Under the pieces are notes generated by a model. The model saw nothing but the letters and a program-made list of their open reading frames with translations. It did no database searches and had not been told where the DNA came from. Shown here in pieces: positions 9,160-17,887 of a stretch of DNA of 64,000 bases (the stretch's first letter is position 1; every line of letters starts with the position of its first letter). Made by a program: the position numbers and the translations under genes. The DNA lies in contig NZ_JAIRBM010000012.1 in the NCBI RefSeq assembly GCF_020089865.1, forward strand, positions 78,517-142,516, written 5' to 3'. Origin of the DNA: Microvirga puerhi. Lineage in GTDB: Bacteria; Pseudomonadota; Alphaproteobacteria; Rhizobiales; Beijerinckiaceae.

Positions 9160-10791
9160 CTATTCCAGAGCTCCAACGGCAGCTTCCACTGCTTCGACCA
9201 CGGCGCCGGAGCGCACGAGATCAAGAGCCTGAACCATCTCTGCGGCATACCATCGGTCACCATCGAGTGCAGGTGGAATGACGGCGCGGATAGCATCCAA
9301 AGCGGCCTTCGAACCTTTTCCAAGCGAATAGTCTTTGGCTACGGGCTCGACGAGCGTCAGGGCCTGTGCCGCCATCAGCAACTCGACGGCGACGATCTGT
9401 TCGACGTTCTCGACGATGGTGCGTGCCTTTCGACCGCACCAAGTGGAGTTCGAGACATGATCCTCTGCGTTGGATTTGCCTGGGATCGAATCGACCGAGC
9501 CAGGCGTGGCCAAGCCCCGGTTCTCCATGACCAGCGCCGACATGGAGCATTGCACGGTGGCATAGCCTGTGTTCAGGCCACGCTTTCCAGCGAGCAGGTT
9601 GCGTGGCAATCCGTAGGACATCGTCGGATCGATCAACCGCGCAAGGCGGCGCTCGGAGATTGCGCCAAGATCGGCCATAGCGATAGCCAACACATCCATT
9701 GCCTGCGCTACGTACTGGCCATGGAAGTGCCCGCCCGAGATGGACACATAGCCCCCCTCCCCGTCATCGAAGATCAACGGATTATCGGTCGCCGAGTTGA
9801 TCTCCGTGCCGATGATACGCTCCACATACGCCACGGCCTCAACGGCCGGCCCATGAACCTGCGGTGTGCAACGCAGCGAATACACGTCCTGAACGCGCGG
9901 CGACGCTGGCGCTCCGGGCTGGCGTGCCTCGTCCGGAAAGACGACATCTCGCGCGGCTTGAGAGCAACGCTTCGTATCCTCCAGGATCCGTAACAGGTTC
10001 CGCGCGACTCTGGCTTGGCCAGGATGAGGGCGAGCCTTGTGGACTCTCGGATCGAATGCTGCCAGCTCCCCCCGCATCGCTTCGAGCGATAGGCACATTG
10101 CGATATCGGCCTGTTTCAGAAGGCGTCTCGCGTCGTGCGTAGCAAGCGCGCCGAGCGCCAGCGACGTCGTTGAGCCGTTGATAAGTGCCGAAGCATCCTT
10201 GGCTCCCAAATCAAAGTCAGGATCAAAGCCCGCCTTCGCAATGGCGTCGCGCGCCGGCACCCGCCGATCCTTGTAGACCATCTCGGCTTCGGCAAAGCCA
10301 CATACCGCACCCGCCATGTGAGCAAGCGGCGCCAAGTCGCCCGAGGCACCCACCGAACCCTTCTGCGGTATGACCGGATGCAGGCCGGCATTGAGGAAAT
10401 CGAGCAGCCGCTCCACCAGCTCCACACGCGGGCCGGAATAGTTGGATGCGAACGCATTGGCGCGCAGAAGCATCATGGCCCGCGTCACGTCTTCCGGGAA
10501 CGGCTCGCCGACTCCCGTGGCATGGGCGTAAACGGTCTTGCGTTGATAGGCCGCCATGTCGGCGATCAGGACACGCTGGTCCTTGAACAGTCCTACGCCC
10601 GTGTTGAAAGCGTACATCAGCGGAGCGTCGTCACGCATCCAATGGCGGTCGATATAGTTCCGTGTGGCGGCGATCCGCTCCCGTGCCTGGGGATGGAGAA
10701 CCGCCTTCTCGAAGCGCCCCTTCCCGTTGCGGCGCGCCACGTGCACCACATCGCTGATCTTGAGCTTAGCTCCGTCGACCTTGACCGTCAT
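9160..10791 (-). CDS. hutH: Histidine ammonia-lyase (aromatic amino acid lyase family)
   Basis: A 543-residue MIO-containing lyase. The self-cyclising triad Ala149-Ser150-Gly151 lies in GSVGASGDLAPLAHM, the motif that generates the methylidene-imidazolone electrophile. A histidine at about residue 90 (YAHATGVGEP), the segment YSLRCTPQVHG and the late EDHVS motif with its glutamate match histidine lyases better than phenylalanine or tyrosine lyases. It deaminates L-histidine to urocanate and ammonia in the cytosol. The ATG at 10791 starts the recognisable protein; the upstream in-frame extension is unsupported. No hutU, hutI, hutG or hutC is nearby, so it may be a stand-alone paralogue with a different aromatic substrate. 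It lies 156 bp downstream of ugpC on the same strand. Confidence 0.85.
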   Translation of the reverse strand: MTVKVDGAKLKISDVVHVARRNGKGRFEKAVLHPQARERIAATRNYIDRHWMRDDAPLMYAFNTGVGLFKDQRVLIADMAAYQRKTVYAHATGVGEPFPEDVTRAMMLLRANAFASNYSGPRVELVERLLDFLNAGLHPVIPQKGSVGASGDLAPLAHMAGAVCGFAEAEMVYKDRRVPARDAIAKAGFDPDFDLGAKDASALINGSTTSLALGALATHDARRLLKQADIAMCLSLEAMRGELAAFDPRVHKARPHPGQARVARNLLRILEDTKRCSQAARDVVFPDEARQPGAPASPRVQDVYSLRCTPQVHGPAVEAVAYVERIIGTEINSATDNPLIFDDGEGGYVSISGGHFHGQYVAQAMDVLAIAMADLGAISERRLARLIDPTMSYGLPRNLLAGKRGLNTGYATVQCSMSALVMENRGLATPGSVDSIPGKSNAEDHVSNSTWCGRKARTIVENVEQIVAVELLMAAQALTLVEPVAKDYSLGKGSKAALDAIRAVIPPALDGDRWYAAEMVQALDLVRSGAVVEAVEAAVGALE

Positions 10792-10947
10792 GCCAATTCC
10801 TCGCGTTTCTACGAGGCATAGCGGTGCCATCCGTCAGGCGCAACAGCAAGGGCCCGCCCGAATCGAGCGGGTAGGTGGTGGGGGCGAGCGTCCTTGGACG
10901 GGACGGAGGTCCTCGCTATCCAAGGGCGGCTGGGAGGGACAATGCGT

Positions 10948-12024
10948 TCAGATGCGCCCGAGGCGTTTCGTCGTCTGCGGGTCGAAGAGGTGGACATTCG
11001 CGGGATCGATCGACAGCGCCAGATGACTTGCATCGGCGGGAATCTGGCCGGTGGAGGCCTGCACGACGAAAGCGGCTCCGGCCACTTTGCCATGGAAGAG
11101 CTGCGTGGCGCCGAGCTCCTCGACAAAGTCGACATCCATCGTGAGTGTGCTGGCGCCGGCAGTGCCGGCCTGTACGTCTTCTGGGCGCAAGCCAACCTCA
11201 ATGGCCGAACCGGGCGTCAGGCCATCCTTCATGTCCGTGACGGTGATCATTTGGTCGCCGATCGAAACGCGGCCGGGCCCTTCGACCTTTCCGGGCAGGA
11301 TATTCATCGGGGGAGAACCGATGAAGGTCGCGACGAAGCGGGTCTCAGGGCGGCGATAGACTTCTGCCGGCGTGCCGACCTGTTCGATCTGGCCGCCGCT
11401 CATCACCACGAGCTTGTCGGAAAGCGTCATCGCTTCGACCTGATCGTGCGTCACATAGATCGACGTGACGCCCAGGGCCCGCTGCAGACGCTTGATCTCG
11501 ACGCGCATCTGTACACGCAGCTTGGCATCGAGGTTAGAGAGCGGCTCGTCGAACAGGAAGACCTGCGGCTTGCGCACGATGGCCCGGCCCATGGCGACGC
11601 GCTGCCGCTGACCACCCGAGAGCTGGCGCGGCTTGCGATCGAGGAAGGGTTCGATGGCGAGAATCCGCGCCGCTTCCTTAACGCGCTTCTCGATCTCCGG
11701 CTTCGGTGTCCCACGATTCTTCAGGCCATATGCCATGTTGTCGTAGACGCTCATATGCGGATAGAGCGCGTAGTTCTGAAACACCATGGCGATGTCGCGG
11801 TCCGAAGGCTCGACTTCGTTGACGACGCGGTTGCCGATCTTGACGGCACCGCCGGAAATCGTCTCGAGGCCGGCGATCATGCGCAGCAGCGTCGACTTAC
11901 CGCAGCCGGAAGGACCAACGAGCACGCAGAACGAGCCGTCATCGATACCGAGCGACACGCCCTTTACGGCCTCTACATTGCCCGCATAGACCTTCTTCAC
12001 CGTGTCGAGCGTTACGCCTGCCAT
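10948..12024 (-). CDS. ugpC: sn-glycerol-3-phosphate ABC transporter ATP-binding protein
   Basis: A 358-residue CUT1-type ATPase: Walker [10 protein letters not shown] at residues 37-45, signature [15 protein letters not shown], Walker [12 protein letters not shown] and the switch THDQVEAM, followed by a C-terminal TOBE/OB regulatory domain (about residues 240-358). It powers the UgpAE permease on the cytoplasmic face. The ATG at 12024 gives the family N-terminus [13 protein letters not shown]. It is the last gene of the leftward ugpBAEC operon, separated from ugpE by 109 bp that include an inverted repeat. Confidence 0.92.
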   Translation of the reverse strand: MAGVTLDTVKKVYAGNVEAVKGVSLGIDDGSFCVLVGPSGCGKSTLLRMIAGLETISGGAVKIGNRVVNEVEPSDRDIAMVFQNYALYPHMSVYDNMAYGLKNRGTPKPEIEKRVKEAARILAIEPFLDRKPRQLSGGQRQRVAMGRAIVRKPQVFLFDEPLSNLDAKLRVQMRVEIKRLQRALGVTSIYVTHDQVEAMTLSDKLVVMSGGQIEQVGTPAEVYRRPETRFVATFIGSPPMNILPGKVEGPGRVSIGDQMITVTDMKDGLTPGSAIEVGLRPEDVQAGTAGASTLTMDVDFVEELGATQLFHGKVAGAAFVVQASTGQIPADASHLALSIDPANVHLFDPQTTKRLGRI

Positions 12025-12094
12025 CGTCTCAATCCTTCCATTCGGCCAGTGCAATACGACGTGGCACGAGGTGTCATTCCGTTACAATTTTTGA

Positions 12095-12116
12095 GCCTCT
12101 CCGGAACCGGAGAGGC
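12095..12116 (-). repeat. Intercistronic inverted repeat between ugpE and ugpC
   Basis: GCCTCTCCGG and CCGGAGAGGC are separated by only AA, giving a short, tight hairpin. In the transcript sense it is followed by an A-rich, not U-rich, stretch. It is therefore more likely an mRNA-stabilising or processing element than a terminator. Confidence 0.5.
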
Positions 12117-12133
12117 CGCGCCCAAACGGCGCA

Positions 12134-12982
12134 TTACTTTTCCGTTTCGACCAAGCCCTTCACGAACAGGCGCTGCATGAACACCACCACGAGAACCGGT
12201 GGCAGCATGGCCAGCACGGCTGTCGTCATCGCGATCTGCCATTCGGTCAGGGCATCCTGGGTCGTGATCATCTTCTTGATGCCGATTACGATGGTCTGCA
12301 TCGAGCTCTTCGTCGTGATCAGCAGCGGCCAGAGATACTGGTTCCAGCCATAGATGAACTGAATCACGAACAGAGCGGCAATCGTCGTAATCGACAGGGG
12401 GATGAGTGTGTCCTTGAAGAAACGAAACGGCCCGGCGCCGTCGATCTTTGAGGCCTCCAGCAGCTCGTCCGGAATCGTCATGAAGAATTGGCGGAACAGC
12501 AGTGTACCGGTCGCGGACGCAATCAGCGGCAGGATCAGGCCGGTGTATGTATCGAGGAGGCCGAGATCGGCCACGATCTTATACGTCGGATAGATGCGCA
12601 CTTCCACCGGCAGCATGAGGGTGATGAAGATCACCCAGAAGGCCGTCTTGCGGAACGGGAAGCGGAAATACACGACTGCATAGGCGGACAGGACCGAGAT
12701 GAAGATCTTTCCTACCGCGATGCCCATGGCCATGATGAACGAGTTCATCATCATCAGGCCGACCGGCTCGCGCGATGTGCGGGAAGCGCCGACGAACAAA
12801 GTCCGCGAATAGTTGATCGCGGCCTGATCGCCCGGGACGAGGGGCATATTGCCGTTGATGATCGTCGCCGCGTCGAACGTCGAGGCGAGGATCGCCAGAT
12901 AGACCGGGAAGGCCACGATGACGACACCCACGGCCAATACGAGATAGGCTAGGATGTTTCTATAGCGTCTGTTCTCGACCAT
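12134..12982 (-). CDS. ugpE: sn-glycerol-3-phosphate ABC transporter permease
   Basis: A 282-residue CUT1 MalG-type permease with six hydrophobic segments. The EAA loop that contacts the ATPase is LLEASKIDGAGPFRFFKDTL. The N-terminus ([16 protein letters not shown]) and the segment WNQYLWPLLITT match UgpE. It forms the channel with UgpA. The start ATG shares one base with the ugpA stop (TGATG), so translation is coupled. Length is normal. Confidence 0.92.
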   Translation of the reverse strand: MVENRRYRNILAYLVLAVGVVIVAFPVYLAILASTFDAATIINGNMPLVPGDQAAINYSRTLFVGASRTSREPVGLMMMNSFIMAMGIAVGKIFISVLSAYAVVYFRFPFRKTAFWVIFITLMLPVEVRIYPTYKIVADLGLLDTYTGLILPLIASATGTLLFRQFFMTIPDELLEASKIDGAGPFRFFKDTLIPLSITTIAALFVIQFIYGWNQYLWPLLITTKSSMQTIVIGIKKMITTQDALTEWQIAMTTAVLAMLPPVLVVVFMQRLFVKGLVETEK

Positions 12983-13863
12983 CAGTACTGCACCCTACGC
13001 TCGACATAACGGAATTGGATGGCCGTCAGCGCGATGACGATGATCATGAGGATGACCGACTGCGCCGCGGAGCCGCCAAGATCGCCACCCAGACGTCCGT
13101 CCGCATAGACCTTGTAGACGAGAGTTGTCGTCCGACCGGCGGGGCCACCACCCGTCACCGCATCGATGATGCCGAACGTGTCAAAGAACACGTACACGAT
13201 GTTGACGACGATGAGGAAGAATGTCGTCGGCGACAGAAGCGGGAAGATGATGGTCCAGAAGCGCCGGAGCGGGCCGGAACCGTCGATGGCGGCCGCCTCG
13301 ATGACGCTCTTCGGAATGGCCTGCAACCCTGCCAGGAAGAACAAGAAGTTATAGCTGATCTGCTTCCAGGTTGCGGAGAGCACGAGCAGGATCATGGCAT
13401 GCGTGGCATTGAGCATCGGGTTCCAGTCGATTCCCAGCGCCTTGATGGGATGCGACAGGGTTCCGAGCGTCGGATGGAACATGAAGATCCACAGAACGCC
13501 CGCGATGACCGGAGCAACGGCATAGGGCCAGATCAGAAGGGTCTTGAGACCTTCGCCGCCGCGCAGTTGCTTGTCGGCTTGCGTTGCCAGCAACAGGGAG
13601 CATGCCAGGGACAAGATGGCGACGGAGGATGAGAAAATCACCGTCGTCATCATCGCCCGATAATACTCAGGTTGCGCGAAGAGGTGACGATAGTTCTCGA
13701 AGCCTACGAACTCGCTCGACAGACCAAAGGCGTCCTCGAGCAGGAAGGACTGCCATACCGCCTGGCTGGCGGGTAGATAAAAGAATATCACCGTGATCGC
13801 GAGCTGCGGGAGGAGCAGCGCATAAGGCAGTATCTTGTTGGAGAAGAAGGCTCGTTTTTCCAT
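12982..13863 (-). CDS. ugpA: sn-glycerol-3-phosphate ABC transporter permease
   Basis: A 293-residue CUT1 MalF-type permease. It has six transmembrane segments and an EAA loop, [20 protein letters not shown], and begins with [20 protein letters not shown], the usual UgpA start. An upstream in-frame ATG at 13923 would add 20 residues but lies in a hairpin region and matches nothing. It is separated from ugpB by 118 bp carrying two perfect inverted repeats. Confidence 0.92.
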   Translation of the reverse strand: MEKRAFFSNKILPYALLLPQLAITVIFFYLPASQAVWQSFLLEDAFGLSSEFVGFENYRHLFAQPEYYRAMMTTVIFSSSVAILSLACSLLLATQADKQLRGGEGLKTLLIWPYAVAPVIAGVLWIFMFHPTLGTLSHPIKALGIDWNPMLNATHAMILLVLSATWKQISYNFLFFLAGLQAIPKSVIEAAAIDGSGPLRRFWTIIFPLLSPTTFFLIVVNIVYVFFDTFGIIDAVTGGGPAGRTTTLVYKVYADGRLGGDLGGSAAQSVILMIIVIALTAIQFRYVERRVQY

Positions 13864-13884
13864 TGCGCTTCGAGATCCGGTGCG

Positions 13885-13910
13885 GCGACATGGGGGCGCC
13901 CCCATGTCGC
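13885..13910 (-). repeat. 26-nt perfect palindrome in the ugpB-ugpA gap
   Basis: GCGACATGGGGGC at 13885-13897 is followed directly by its exact reverse complement to 13910. It lies 22 bases upstream of the ugpA start in the transcript. Together with the next hairpin it probably protects or truncates the transcript so that the binding protein outnumbers the permease (inference). Confidence 0.7.
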
Positions 13911-13927
13911 GGACGCGCTTCATAAGA

Positions 13928-13961
13928 TCATCCCGGGAAACCGGCAGGCCTCCCGGGATGA
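13928..13961 (-). terminator. Hairpin just downstream of ugpB
   Basis: An 11-bp perfect stem (TCATCCCGGGA and TCCCGGGATGA) with a 12-nt loop lies 20 bases after the ugpB stop. There is no U-run, so it is an attenuator or 3'-end stabiliser rather than a complete terminator. This arrangement is typical after binding-protein genes. Confidence 0.6.
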
Positions 13962-13981
13962 GTGAATTCTAGGCAGGTAAC

Positions 13982-15292
13982 TTAGCGGCTGACGGTCCGC
14001 TCGAACTGGCGCAGGAGCTGGTTGCCGCGAGACACAGCAGCGTCCAGGGCATCCTTAGCGGACTTCTGGCCCGCCAGCGCCGCTTCGATTTCCTCGGACC
14101 AGACATCGCGCATCTGGACCATGTTGCCGAGGCGCAGACCGCGGGAATTCTCGGTCGGCTCCTTGTTGGTCAGCTCGATCAGGGGCGTCTGCAGAACCGG
14201 GTTCTTCTCGTAGAAGCCGGAGGCCTTGGTCTTCTCATAGGCGGCCTTCGTGATCGGGAGATAGCCCGATTCCTGGTGCAGCTTGGCCTGACGGTCGGTG
14301 TCGGACAGGAAGGCGAGGAACTTGGCAACGCCCTTGTACTCTTCAGGGGTCTTGCCGCCCATTACCCAAAGCGAAGCGCCGCCGATGATGGAGTTCTGCG
14401 GAGCGCCCTGCACATCCGGATAGTACGGCATCGGCACGGACGTGAAGTCGAACTTCGCGTTAGCCTTCACGTTGCCGTAGAAGCCCGAGGAGGTGAGCAT
14501 GATGGCGCATTCGCCCGAGGTGAAGCGGCCCTCGGAGCGGCTGTCACGGCCGGAATAGTCGTAGGTCTTGTCCTTCTGGAGCTCGACCAGCTTCTCGAGA
14601 TGCTTCACGTGGAGCGGCGAGTTGAACTTCAGCTCGGTGTCGAAGCCGTCCAGGCCGTTGGCCTTTGTCGACAGCGGGACGTTGTGCCAAGCGGAGAACT
14701 GCTCGATCATGGCCCAGGTCGTCCATGCGGAGGTGAAGCCGCAGGTGCTGTGGCCGGCGGCCTTCAGCTTCTTGCCCGCCTCGAACACGTCCGGCCAGGT
14801 CTTCGGAATTTCGGTGACGCCGGCCTTCTTCAGCTCATCCTTGTTGATCCACATGACCATCGAGGACGAGTTGAACGGGAACGAGAGCATCTCGCCCTTT
14901 GCGGTCGAATAATAACCCGTGATGGTCGGCAGATAGGCCTGCGGGTCGAACTTCTCGCCCGCATCGGCCATCAGCTGGTAGACCGGCTTGATGGCGCCCT
15001 TCGCGCCCATCATGGTCGCGGTACCGACTTCGAAGACCTGCAGGATGTGGGGAGCATTGCCAGCGCGGAAGGCGGCGATGCCGGCATTCATCGTGTCGGC
15101 ATACTGTCCCTTGTAGCTGACGACGACCTTGTAGTCCTTCTGCGAATTGTTGAATTCCTCGGCGAGGCGGTTCACCACGTCGTTGTTGGCGCCCGTCATG
15201 GCATGCCACCACTGGATCTCCGTCTGCGCGAAGGCCGAGGTGCTCGTCGCAAGGCCAAGGGCCAGCGCGGCGAGGAACGATTTATGCTTCAT
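13982..15292 (-). CDS. ugpB: sn-glycerol-3-phosphate ABC transporter, periplasmic binding protein
   Basis: A 436-residue extracellular solute-binding protein. Residues 1-22 form a signal peptide ending SAFA. The mature start TEIQWWHAMTGANNDVVNRL, the YKGQYADTMNAGIAAFR segment and GLRLGNMVQMRDVW near the C-terminus match UgpB. It binds glycerol-3-phosphate and glycerophosphodiesters in the periplasm. The ATG at 15292 is preceded by GGGAGAG. A three-unit Pho box lies 70 bp upstream, indicating PhoB activation during phosphate limitation. No ugpQ phosphodiesterase is attached to this operon. Confidence 0.93.
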   Translation of the reverse strand: MKHKSFLAALALGLATSTSAFAQTEIQWWHAMTGANNDVVNRLAEEFNNSQKDYKVVVSYKGQYADTMNAGIAAFRAGNAPHILQVFEVGTATMMGAKGAIKPVYQLMADAGEKFDPQAYLPTITGYYSTAKGEMLSFPFNSSSMVMWINKDELKKAGVTEIPKTWPDVFEAGKKLKAAGHSTCGFTSAWTTWAMIEQFSAWHNVPLSTKANGLDGFDTELKFNSPLHVKHLEKLVELQKDKTYDYSGRDSRSEGRFTSGECAIMLTSSGFYGNVKANAKFDFTSVPMPYYPDVQGAPQNSIIGGASLWVMGGKTPEEYKGVAKFLAFLSDTDRQAKLHQESGYLPITKAAYEKTKASGFYEKNPVLQTPLIELTNKEPTENSRGLRLGNMVQMRDVWSEEIEAALAGQKSAKDALDAAVSRGNQLLRQFERTVSR

Positions 15293-15361
15293 CACTGATC
15301 TCTCCCATATCATCCCGTCGGGGGATATTCTTGTCGTTCATCACCCCGACGCGAAGGTGGG

Positions 15362-15390
15362 ATGACGGCTTTATGACAAAAACATGACAA
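15362..15390 (-). promoter_or_regulatory. Pho box (PhoB-binding site) upstream of ugpB
   Basis: In the ugpB reading direction three units repeat exactly every 11 bp: TTGTCAT (15390-15384), TTGTCAT (15379-15373) and CCGTCAT (15368-15362), separated by GTTT and AAAG. The PhoB consensus is CTGTCAT plus a 4-bp AT-rich spacer in direct repeat. Spacing, orientation and the target operon all fit. Confidence 0.85.
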
Positions 15391-15504
15391 GCATAGCCGG
15401 CTCCAAAATGGAAGCCCTTTCTTTTGTCAGGCTTAATGATGGAATCGGGAACAGCCGGACAGGGTATTCGTTGGAAAAACTCTCTCCCTACGGAACCTGT
15501 TTTC

Positions 15505-16134
15505 ATGCCTCATCTGGTCGCAGCCCTGTTCAAAGATGCTGGCCAAGCGGACAAAGCTCTGCAAGCGGTCCTGGAACTGGGCATCCTGCCCTCCCGGATC
15601 GCCATCGCCGGGCGCCGTGAAGGCCGGGAGATCTCCTCCATCTCAGGATTCCGCACCCTCTCGATCGAGGAGGACATCGCAGAAGAGCTCAGGCGCCTTT
15701 CTCTTCCGCCTGAGGAGCTTCACGCCTTCGCGAGCAGCATTCGGAAAGGCCACACCCTCGTGGCCGTACAGGTCAGTGACGCCGAGTACAAAGAAGTCAT
15801 TCGTGTCCTGCAGATGTTCGCGCCTGTCGACCTTGAAGAAGCCGGCGGTAAGAGTGCCTCGGGAAGCGCCCCTGAGGGCACAGCCCCTCTCGCAGCGGGC
15901 GTAACTGGCGGCGTGGGCGAGGGACTGACCAATACCGCCTCTCTGCCAGGTATGGGGGAGCTGGCGGGCGGAGATGACCTGGGCACGGCAGATCTCCGGA
16001 CGAGTAATCCCCGTGGGGGCAGTACGCTTCCTACCGGTCGATCGGCGGAGGCCCGAGAAACGCGGCCGGGCATCGGCGCGTTGCGCCGGGATCTGAGCCA
16101 GTCCGGGCCAGTCCGGTCCTACCGGAGCAGCTGA
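15505..16134 (+). CDS. Hypothetical protein with general-stress (YflT/GSP17M-like) N-terminal domain
   Basis: A 209-residue protein. Residues 1-110 have the layout of YflT-like stress proteins: an alternating strand-helix start LVAALFKDAGQADKALQAV, an acidic helix and a strand KGHTLVAVQV followed by a helix ending EVIRVLQMF. Residues about 115-209 are Gly/Ser/Thr/Pro-rich low complexity, probably disordered. The ATG at 15505 is preferred over one at 15424 because the folded domain begins there and GGAAC lies 8 bases upstream. It is divergent from ugpB, though not obviously Pho-controlled. The function is unknown; a stress role is only suggested by the fold. Confidence 0.65.
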   Translation: MPHLVAALFKDAGQADKALQAVLELGILPSRIAIAGRREGREISSISGFRTLSIEEDIAEELRRLSLPPEELHAFASSIRKGHTLVAVQVSDAEYKEVIRVLQMFAPVDLEEAGGKSASGSAPEGTAPLAAGVTGGVGEGLTNTASLPGMGELAGGDDLGTADLRTSNPRGGSTLPTGRSAEARETRPGIGALRRDLSQSGPVRSYRSS

Positions 16135-16138
16135 GCCA

Positions 16139-17344
16139 TCAGATCACGTTCCGCTCCAGAAGCGGACGATTCGCAAGGACCCGCTCATAGCCGAGTTCGG
16201 ATAGATCGAGCGTCCTATAGCCGCCATGAACGATCAGTTCCGCGAGACCTCTACCGATCGCCGGGGACTGCTGCAGACCATGTCCAGAAAAGCCGTTGCA
16301 GAGATAGAAATTCTCCATCTCTCCAGCCTGCCCGACGATCGCATTGTGATCGAGAAGCGACATGTCGTAGGGGCCGGACCAGGCGCGGCCGGGCTTGATC
16401 GCCTCGAAGGCCGGGACGCGGTGGGCAATCGCGGGCCAGATGAACTCCTCGAAGAACGAGAAATCGATCTCCTGGGAAGATGGATCCTCATCGTGCCAGT
16501 CGGGATCGAGGTCCGCCTCCGGCGACGCGCCGCAAATGAAACCTTCCCCTTCAGGGCGAACATAGGCACCCGACGTATCGATCATGAGGGGGCAGTTCTC
16601 CACCTTGTCGCGGCAGGTAAAAGTGAAGACATAGCGGCGCTTTGCCTGAACCGGGATCTCCAGCCCGGCCAATGCAGCCAGGGCCCTACCTCCAGAACCC
16701 GCGCAGTTGATGAGGTTTCCACAGGCAATTCGAGTGCCGTCGGTCAGGCGAACGGCAACGATCCGTTGCCCCTGCCGCTCCACTTCCGCGACCTCACCCT
16801 TGACGTACTCCGCCCCGAGAGAACGCGCCTTCTTCCGGAAAGCCTGAAGCAGCCCCCAGCCGTCGAACCAACCCTCGCCCGTTCGACCCCAGGTTCCCGC
16901 CGCGAGATCCTCCACGTTGAGCCAAGGGAAGCGCACGCTCAGGGCTGCCGGATCCATCAGCAGGATATCCGCTCCCTCAGCAATCTGCAGGGCGTGATTC
17001 TCCTTCAGAATGGAGGCGCCCGCGTCCGTGGCGCAATAAAGGTAGCCGCCCTCCTTCAGGTCGATTTCCGGCCGCTCGCCATCCACCGCGAGACGCTCGC
17101 CGATGTTGCGCAGGAATTTGATCCCATAAAGGGAGATGCGGATGTTCACCGCGCTCGAATATTGCTGGCGGATGGAGGCCGCCGATAGGGCCGAAGCAGA
17201 TAGCCGATACGTCGGATCCTTCTCGACGACGACGACACGCCCCTTGAAACCGGGATCGGACAGAAGGTGAAAGGCTGTGGAGGAGCCCATGACAGCGCCT
17301 CCAACGATCACGACATCGGCAGAATTTTCGGCGGTGGAGGTCAT
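16139..17344 (-). CDS. FAD-dependent oxidoreductase, DAO family (D-amino acid/sarcosine/pipecolate oxidase-like)
   Basis: A 401-residue DAO-fold flavoenzyme. The dinucleotide motif VIVGGAVMGSSTAFHLL is at residues 12-28. It has the usual substrate/FAD body (NLINCAGSGGRALAALAGLE) and the C-terminal GFSGHGLQQSPAIGRGLAELI that closes the FAD site. The family oxidises secondary or D-amino acids to imines. It is translationally coupled (ATGA) to the Lrp regulator and divergent from the lysine-degradation genes. Oxidation of pipecolate or D-lysine into the aminoadipate-semialdehyde branch is therefore a reasonable inference, not shown by sequence. Confidence 0.82.
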   Translation of the reverse strand: MTSTAENSADVVIVGGAVMGSSTAFHLLSDPGFKGRVVVVEKDPTYRLSASALSAASIRQQYSSAVNIRISLYGIKFLRNIGERLAVDGERPEIDLKEGGYLYCATDAGASILKENHALQIAEGADILLMDPAALSVRFPWLNVEDLAAGTWGRTGEGWFDGWGLLQAFRKKARSLGAEYVKGEVAEVERQGQRIVAVRLTDGTRIACGNLINCAGSGGRALAALAGLEIPVQAKRRYVFTFTCRDKVENCPLMIDTSGAYVRPEGEGFICGASPEADLDPDWHDEDPSSQEIDFSFFEEFIWPAIAHRVPAFEAIKPGRAWSGPYDMSLLDHNAIVGQAGEMENFYLCNGFSGHGLQQSPAIGRGLAELIVHGGYRTLDLSELGYERVLANRPLLERNVI

Positions 17345-17772
17345 CGTTCGAATTTCGTTGAAAGAATGATGGAAGATTGGGTGCGCTCGACTCCCTCGAT
17401 CGCACCGATCCTGTCAATAGCGGTATCGAGCGACGGAACGTCCTCCGCCTCTACCACCGCCAGGAGATCGAAGACACCGGCGACGGAGTGCAGAGCGCGC
17501 AATTCCTCCATGCGCTGCAAGGCAGCGACGACGCCGGCCGATGCTTTCGGCGCGACCACGATGGTGACATGGGCCCGCACCATGCGGCGGCTCACCTCCT
17601 CTGCCAGCCGCACCGTATAGCCGACGATGATGCCCCGCCGTTCGAGGCTCTCCACGCGTGCCTGGACCGTAGTCCGCGACAGATTGAGACGTCTCGCCAC
17701 CTCGGCGTGACCCATGCGGGCATTCTCGCGCAGGAGGACAATCAAGGCACGATCCGTGGGATCAAGCATCAT
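17341..17772 (-). CDS. Lrp/AsnC-family transcriptional regulator
   Basis: A 143-residue regulator. Residues about 1-60 form the winged helix-turn-helix (GHAEVARRLNLSRTTVQARV). Residues 65-143 form the RAM ligand-binding/oligomerisation domain (VRAHVTIVV...VAGVFDLLAVVEAEDV). The ATG at 17772 (a second ATG follows directly) gives normal Lrp length; the upstream extension in the same frame has no homology. There is no clear Shine-Dalgarno, so the start is uncertain. It sits between the oxidase gene and the divergent lysine dehydrogenase gene and likely controls both in response to lysine or a related amino acid. Confidence 0.83.
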   Translation of the reverse strand: MMLDPTDRALIVLLRENARMGHAEVARRLNLSRTTVQARVESLERRGIIVGYTVRLAEEVSRRMVRAHVTIVVAPKASAGVVAALQRMEELRALHSVAGVFDLLAVVEAEDVPSLDTAIDRIGAIEGVERTQSSIILSTKFER

Positions 17773-17887
17773 TCTGACCAATCGATACGTCGTTTTGCCG
17801 AAAACTAGTCGGCTTTCCGTCGGCTTGTCTATGGCATTCTGCAACCATATGCCGTTTTCTGCCTCGTGAAATTCTAGGAGGTCAGGC

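Noticed and set aside
10894..12180. A 428-codon plus-strand frame opposite ugpC
   Set aside because: Antisense shadow of ugpC, which has complete Walker A, signature and Walker B motifs.
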